Both the position numbers and the translations under genes were made by a program. Under the pieces are notes generated by a model. It was not told the origin of the DNA. It saw only the letters and a list, made by a program, of their open reading frames with translations, and did not search any database. DNA of 40,645 bases from Bacillota bacterium (lineage in GTDB: Bacteria > Bacillota > Bacilli > Tumebacillales > Effusibacillaceae): positions 1 to 40,645 of the forward strand of contig JAGVBM010000338.1 in NCBI GenBank assembly GCA_020059765.1, given 5' to 3'. This document shows positions 36,330 to 40,645 of this stretch, piece after piece (positions within the stretch are counted from its first letter, which is position 1; every line of letters starts with the position of its first letter).

Positions 36330-37277
36330 TTAAAGTTTAGATAAAAGATCAAGCTGTTTTCTTTGCAAATCAAAATCCGGCGGCTCTTCCGTACTAGGTC
36401 GAGAATTAAATATTTCTTGCAACGATCTAACGGATACATCGGTTGCTGGGTAAGCCGGAAAGGTTACCGGAGATACATCAAACAATCTGACTTCTTTTAG
36501 GACGCGAACAGGATTGTTCATGTCTCCTTCCCAATCCTCGCGCAGCGCCTGAAACCCGAAAGACATCTGGTCGACATCCCCGCGCTTAATGGTTTCCATG
36601 AGGTCGCGCGCCCATTGCGTGTTGGGCGGTGTAATCTCAATTGCCAGGCCCTTCTCATCTTCGGAAAGTTTCAACGTCCCACTTTTCGTTCGACCCAGGA
36701 CATAATTAGGGTCATGGTTCCACAAAGCGCGCACGTCAGCTTCTTTAATCGTCTTGCTGAAAGCACCGGGGGCGATTTTTTCCCTGAAAAAGAATAACTC
36801 TTCGGACAAGGAATTGAAAATCGCCGCATGACCTACGATTTTAGGATTTTCTGCGTCATCTGCTCGAATTTCTATACCCGCCAGCGTGAAAGCCCTATGT
36901 TCCATCTTTGTGTCGGAAGATCTTGATTTTAATTCCGGCGGTTCTACCTCAGCGTCCCGTAAATGAGCAGCCAAGTGGTTATACACTCCTTGTCTGTCGG
37001 CATCCGGGATTGTAGTACCTCCCCGTGCGCCATTCAGTACGGCTATGCCGGTTGTACAAGCGCGAATATTCGCAGCACCGGGATTGCCGTCACTGTCTAC
37101 TTCATGGTGAATAAACTTATAGGCATTCTTTTTTGTTTCATCACCATCGGGATCTCGCCACGCATATGCTTTGCGGTAGAAAGCATAATCATGATCTGTT
37201 TTTAATCGGGCCTCATTGGCAGGACCATCCCATGACGCATCACTCGTTGGTGACCTATGTGTAGGTATCGAAGGCAT
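36330..37277 (-). CDS. Prohead protease with N-terminal extension
   Basis: About 315 aa from ATG 37277 with AAAGGAG upstream. The C-terminal 190 residues are an HK97-type serine protease (U35): H150 in KIVGHAAIF, S239 in DQMSFGF and the ETPPNT-like strand. It cuts the delta domain from the capsid protein. Unusually, residues 1-115 are an extra domain (EARLKTDHDYAFYRKAYAWRDPDGDETKKNAYKFIHHEVDSDGNPGAANIRACTTGIAVLNGARGG) that occurs fused to this protease in some phages. Its function is unknown. Confidence 0.9.
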   Translation of the reverse strand: MPSIPTHRSPTSDASWDGPANEARLKTDHDYAFYRKAYAWRDPDGDETKKNAYKFIHHEVDSDGNPGAANIRACTTGIAVLNGARGGTTIPDADRQGVYNHLAAHLRDAEVEPPELKSRSSDTKMEHRAFTLAGIEIRADDAENPKIVGHAAIFNSLSEELFFFREKIAPGAFSKTIKEADVRALWNHDPNYVLGRTKSGTLKLSEDEKGLAIEITPPNTQWARDLMETIKRGDVDQMSFGFQALREDWEGDMNNPVRVLKEVRLFDVSPVTFPAYPATDVSVRSLQEIFNSRPSTEEPPDFDLQRKQLDLLSKL

Positions 37278-37294
37278 GTACATCACTCCTTTCT

Positions 37295-38515
37295 TTATTC
37301 CGGTTGAGTTTGACCCACTGGGGCCATGTTCAACGGAACGAGGAATTCATCCAGTCCATCCTGCGGGTTCAGGTTTTCTTTTTCGCGGACCTCATTCCGA
37401 TTCATCCATCCTTTATCAATGGCGATCCCATATGCCTCAAACCTTGTTTTGACATCCCCGCGAAGCAGACCATCCACAACAAACTCCGCAAAAAAAAGCC
37501 TCCTTTCGGTAGGCGTAAAAAGCTTGAATTGTATACTTTGTTCCAATCGAACCAACCATGGCCGGATTGTATGAACCACAAAATCAATAGACTGCTGTTC
37601 CACATTGGAAAAGGTTGCGCGTTCCAAATCACCGATCATATGCGGCGGTATTCGGAAAATACGGGCAATCTCATTGAGCTGGAACTTACGGGTTTCCAGA
37701 AATTGTGCATCTTCCGGCGGAATGCCAACCTGCGTATACTTAAGCCCGTTTTCAAGAACCATCAGCCTATGGCTTTTCCCAAGTCCTCCATAATTTTCTT
37801 GAGCATCTTTTTTGTACCGTTCATAAGCTACATCGCTGAGTGTGCCCGGATATTCAACAATGCCCCCAGGGTGAGCGCCATCACCAAAAAAACGTCCCCC
37901 AAATTCTTCAGTAGCCTGAGCCAAGCCAATTGCCTGCCGGGTCATCGCAATTGGAGAGTAACCCACAAGGCCATCAAACCCAAGCCCTGGAATATGCAGC
38001 ACCTGCTCTTTTGATAACAGAGCCAGAGTACCATCCGGCAAAACAGTTTTATACTCCAATTTCTTCGTGTTTTTGTTCCGTTCCGGCCATGTTCGATCCG
38101 GAAGAAGAGGCCATAAGGCTACAATATCCCCCGCACCATTCCGCTCAATCTCCGCATAGGCGTTTCCCCATAAGGCGATATGCCCCATCATGGTTTCGCG
38201 AAGTGTGAATGAGGTCATTTCCTCATTTGCGACGTCATGCAGGATACTATATAGCGGATGATCAGGAGCACGGGCTTTTCCTCCGCCAGATAAGCGGCGA
38301 TACACCGGAAACGGGAGTGATGCGATGGTTTCTGCGAGAATTCGCACGCAAGCATAGACCGCCGTTGTTTGCATCGCTGTCTTTTCGTTAACTGCTACCC
38401 CTGTATAGGTCGTCTGGCCGATACCAAGTAGATCAGTCAACCATTTTTCGGGATTCGACGGATGGGATCGTTTCTCCAGCCACTTTGATAAAAGCGGAAT
38501 TCTAATACTGATCAC
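37295..38515 (-). CDS. Portal protein (HK97 family)
   Basis: 406 aa. HK97 portal hallmarks: MQTTAVYACVRILAETIASLPFPVY, RETMMGHIALWGNAYAEIERNGAGDIVALWPLLP and FQLNEIARIFRIPPHMIGDLERATFSNVEQQSIDFVVHTIRPWL. It forms the dodecameric DNA channel. The GTG start at 38515 sits too close to its SD; no better start exists in frame, so the exact N-terminus is uncertain. Confidence 0.93.
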   Translation of the reverse strand: MISIRIPLLSKWLEKRSHPSNPEKWLTDLLGIGQTTYTGVAVNEKTAMQTTAVYACVRILAETIASLPFPVYRRLSGGGKARAPDHPLYSILHDVANEEMTSFTLRETMMGHIALWGNAYAEIERNGAGDIVALWPLLPDRTWPERNKNTKKLEYKTVLPDGTLALLSKEQVLHIPGLGFDGLVGYSPIAMTRQAIGLAQATEEFGGRFFGDGAHPGGIVEYPGTLSDVAYERYKKDAQENYGGLGKSHRLMVLENGLKYTQVGIPPEDAQFLETRKFQLNEIARIFRIPPHMIGDLERATFSNVEQQSIDFVVHTIRPWLVRLEQSIQFKLFTPTERRLFFAEFVVDGLLRGDVKTRFEAYGIAIDKGWMNRNEVREKENLNPQDGLDEFLVPLNMAPVGQTQPE

Positions 38516-38520
38516 CCCCT

Positions 38521-40077
38521 TTACAGAGTTCTAATGCCGCGCGTTTCGTACACAGACTCGGCATCGACGTTTTCAAACAATAACGCCGTCGCCATGGAGT
38601 TGATTAATGCAACGGTCAAGTCAATGCGATCCATGGAACGGTTCTTCATCGGCTTGATATTTTCGTTGCCATCGACCGCAACGACGACGTTCCCCCAACA
38701 CCAACGAGCGAGTGGGTTGGCTTCATGCGTCATCTGACCGGACTTCATGAGGCGCTCAATGGTTTTCATGGCTGGACTCATCTGCGCCATCGTTTGTGGG
38801 ATCTCCACTACTTCCATGCCTTCCCGCATCAGCCGTTGCGTAAGCATTCGGCTGTTCCACGGGTCAGTTCCCAGTGTTGCGATGTTGTATTGTTTGTCGG
38901 CCGCCAGCAGCCGGGCCTCGACGAAATCATAATCGATGACGTTTCCCGGCGTGGCGTGTAAATATTTTTGATTCACCCAGCGATCATAAGGAACATGGTC
39001 CCGCTTTACGCGCTCCGTCATGTTGTCTTCCGGGACCCAAGCATCATGGATAAACCGCCAGTCTGGAATACCTTCCTGGGGTGGGAAAAGATAAACGACC
39101 CCGGTAAGGTCCGTCGTGCTGGACAGGTCAAGTCCTGGATAGCACCGCTTGCCGATCAACTCAGACAAATCCCATTTTCCCGTCGTCTGATCCCAGAGCG
39201 TGAGCGGCTGCCATCCGACGCGTTTGAGCGACACCCATTGATTGAGCCTGAGCCAACGAAAAAGACGCTCGGCAGCTTCGCTATTGCGAGCTGTAAGCGC
39301 CTCTTGCCTTACACTTTCTATGCTGATCGTATGGCCGAGCGATGGGTTTGCCTTATACCAAGTCTCTTCGTCGAAAATGTCGGCGTCCTCGGGAGCCGAA
39401 TAAATCTTCACATACCAGTATGGATCATCCTGTTCTCCGGAAAGTATCTTCTGGGCCTTCTCGTGGATCTCCCATCCGATCGATTTCCGGTCCGGATCGT
39501 CGCCAGCCGTCGTGATAACCCACCATATTGGTTCTTTCCGAGCTGCCCCGGCGCCAAACGTCATCACGTCCCAAAGATCGCGGTTAGGCTGCGCATGGAG
39601 TTCATCGAATATGACCACGGTCGGGTTGATGCCGTGTTTGGTATACGCCTCAGCCGAAAGTACTTTCATGGTCGTTCCGGTCTCGCGGTTTTTGATCTCT
39701 TTTTTGCTGTCTGTGACCTTGAGAGTCGCTTCAAGCTCAGGCTCTTGCTCGATCATCCCACAAGCCGCCCGGTAAACCAATTCAGCCTGTTGTCGGTCAG
39801 CAGCACAACAGTATATCTGACCGCCGGGGCCATCACAAACAAGATGATAAAGAGCAATGGCGGCAATCAGAGATGTTTTTCCGTTTTTCTTTGGGATCTC
39901 CAAGTACGCGTATCGATACTGCCGATAGTCGTCATCCTTTACCGTGCCGTATACATCCCACAGTACGTTGTATTGCCAATCAAGCAGTTGGAAAGACTGC
40001 CCGTAGAAGTCATCGACGGCATGGAGCATCTGGATAAACTCGATCGGTTCTAAGGCTCTCGCTTTATCATGCGCCAT
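38521..40077 (-). CDS. terL: Terminase large subunit
   Basis: About 518 aa from ATG 40077 (overlapping the small-subunit end by 11 bases). ATPase: Walker A PKKNGKTS at 62-69, Walker B VVIFDE with D158/E159. Nuclease: D317 in YPGLDLSSTTDLTG and D405 in GTDPWNSR. It is a terminase_1/HK97-like large subunit that translocates and cuts DNA during packaging. An upstream GTG (40086) is an alternative start. Confidence 0.95.
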   Translation of the reverse strand: MAHDKARALEPIEFIQMLHAVDDFYGQSFQLLDWQYNVLWDVYGTVKDDDYRQYRYAYLEIPKKNGKTSLIAAIALYHLVCDGPGGQIYCCAADRQQAELVYRAACGMIEQEPELEATLKVTDSKKEIKNRETGTTMKVLSAEAYTKHGINPTVVIFDELHAQPNRDLWDVMTFGAGAARKEPIWWVITTAGDDPDRKSIGWEIHEKAQKILSGEQDDPYWYVKIYSAPEDADIFDEETWYKANPSLGHTISIESVRQEALTARNSEAAERLFRWLRLNQWVSLKRVGWQPLTLWDQTTGKWDLSELIGKRCYPGLDLSSTTDLTGVVYLFPPQEGIPDWRFIHDAWVPEDNMTERVKRDHVPYDRWVNQKYLHATPGNVIDYDFVEARLLAADKQYNIATLGTDPWNSRMLTQRLMREGMEVVEIPQTMAQMSPAMKTIERLMKSGQMTHEANPLARWCWGNVVVAVDGNENIKPMKNRSMDRIDLTVALINSMATALLFENVDAESVYETRGIRTL

Positions 40078-40594
40078 TGCCACCACGCCGTTTCATGAAC
40101 TGCGCCATTGCAGATTCTTTATTCTCCTCCGGCGGCGACTTTGGAATAGACTTGATACGGGCAGTCGGATTCAGGAACATGCGATCCTCCAATTTGAGCA
40201 ACATGTCTCGCGTCTTCATGACCTTGTCCGTTACCCCGGCGATTGACTCGTAGATTCTCAATCGATCGTCTACGTCATTGACCTCGTCGATGTCCTGCCG
40301 CATGTGTTCCGTCATCTTTGCGAGTGCCTGCTCCTGGCTAATGAGCAAGCAGTACCGGTTGATGATCTGTTCGTCCAGTCCGTCAACGTACTGGATGGTC
40401 TTGTAAAGTTTTTTGAGTCGCGAGAACTCTCGATGCGCAATCGGGTCAGCTTTCACGGCGGGCGACTCTTTAAACGTCGTTCCGGTGTAAAGAGATTTCT
40501 CCGCCTTGCCCCGATGTTCGAGTTCCGCTTTTGTCCGGTGGCTTTTCCCTTCCAACTTGAGCAATTGAACAGGTTTGCTAGGTCTTCCCGCCAT
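40067..40594 (-). CDS. terS: Terminase small subunit, P27 type
   Basis: 175 aa: MAGRPSKPVQLLKLEGKSHRTKAELEHRGKAE at the start and PARIKSIPKSPPEENKESAMAQFMKRRGG at the end, matching the P27 terminase small-subunit family. ATG 40594 follows AGGAGGTG. It recognises the cos region and recruits the large subunit. It is the last gene before the window's right end; with the HNH gene at the left end this is the packaging junction. Confidence 0.88.
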   Translation of the reverse strand: MAGRPSKPVQLLKLEGKSHRTKAELEHRGKAEKSLYTGTTFKESPAVKADPIAHREFSRLKKLYKTIQYVDGLDEQIINRYCLLISQEQALAKMTEHMRQDIDEVNDVDDRLRIYESIAGVTDKVMKTRDMLLKLEDRMFLNPTARIKSIPKSPPEENKESAMAQFMKRRGGNGA

Positions 40595-40645
40595 GCGATC
40601 ACCTCCTGAAAAAGTTTCATTTTGGGAAAAAATCTCGCGCGAAGG
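40595..40645. other. Right genome end, candidate cos region
   Basis: The 51 bases between terS and the window edge, joined to the first 28 bases, make a 79-base gap between terS and the HNH gene. In cos phages this gap holds the cohesive-end site. A CGCGCG stretch lies at the edge, but I see no way to locate the nicks by eye. Confidence 0.4.

Noticed and set aside
38968..40053. A 361-aa plus-strand open frame opposite the terminase gene
   Set aside because: It is the antisense shadow of terL. It has no ribosome site and its composition is not protein-like.

Overview
The window looks like the complete genome of a temperate siphovirus of a Gram-positive (Firmicutes/Bacilli-type) host, about 40.6 kb, read on the strand opposite most of its genes. 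HK97-type head genes, a TP901-type tail, Shine-Dalgarno sites close to AGGAGG, frequent GTG and TTG starts, a phage-105-like immunity region and a Bacillus-type LexA box all fit such a host. I cannot name a genus from the sequence alone.

The window runs as an unintegrated phage chromosome would. The HNH endonuclease ends at the left edge and the terminase small subunit begins at the right edge, so a cos-type junction would lie between them. The attachment site, carrying the 3' part of a tRNA-Gly gene, sits inside the window between the lysis module and the integrase. An integrated prophage would instead have att sites at its ends.

Layout, left to right. 1-1.6 kb: HNH nuclease, zinc-binding protein, a possible 36-aa ORF, and a sigma-like late regulator with candidate operator repeats. 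1.6-13.9 kb (all minus): replication and recombination genes, namely a J-domain protein, a SNF2-type helicase, a VRR-NUC nuclease, an iteron-rich candidate origin (6012-6275), a primase-helicase with a VapE-type ATPase, family A DNA polymerase, a DUF2815 ssDNA-binding-type protein and a DUF2800 nuclease. 13.9-17.7 kb: small early genes, several with Cys4 knuckles, an XRE regulator, an excisionase-like protein and an antirepressor. 17.7-19.2 kb: an AT-richer immunity region with a divergent Cro-like gene and repressor, three operators, and a second XRE gene. Between the repressor and the second XRE gene, on the minus strand, is a sequence with all the hallmarks of a cyclic-di-GMP-I (GEMM-I) riboswitch. 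19.2-20.7 kb: LexA box, tyrosine integrase and attP with arm-site repeats. 20.7-22.7 kb: accessory genes. 22.8-24.4 kb: endolysin and holin. 24.4-40.6 kb: tail, head and packaging genes, with a programmed -1 frameshift in the tail chaperone and a plus-strand moron beside the tape measure.

The genes form a normal lambdoid life cycle: repressor against Cro at the immunity operators, antirepressor in the early operon, iteron-based replication, a sigma-like late activator, then packaging, morphogenesis and lysis. The unusual part is the set of inputs to the lysogeny decision. The riboswitch would drive a short ORF and a transcript antisense to the repressor, and a LexA box lies directly upstream of the integrase. 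Lysogeny could therefore be tuned by host cyclic di-GMP and by DNA damage; this is inference from layout.
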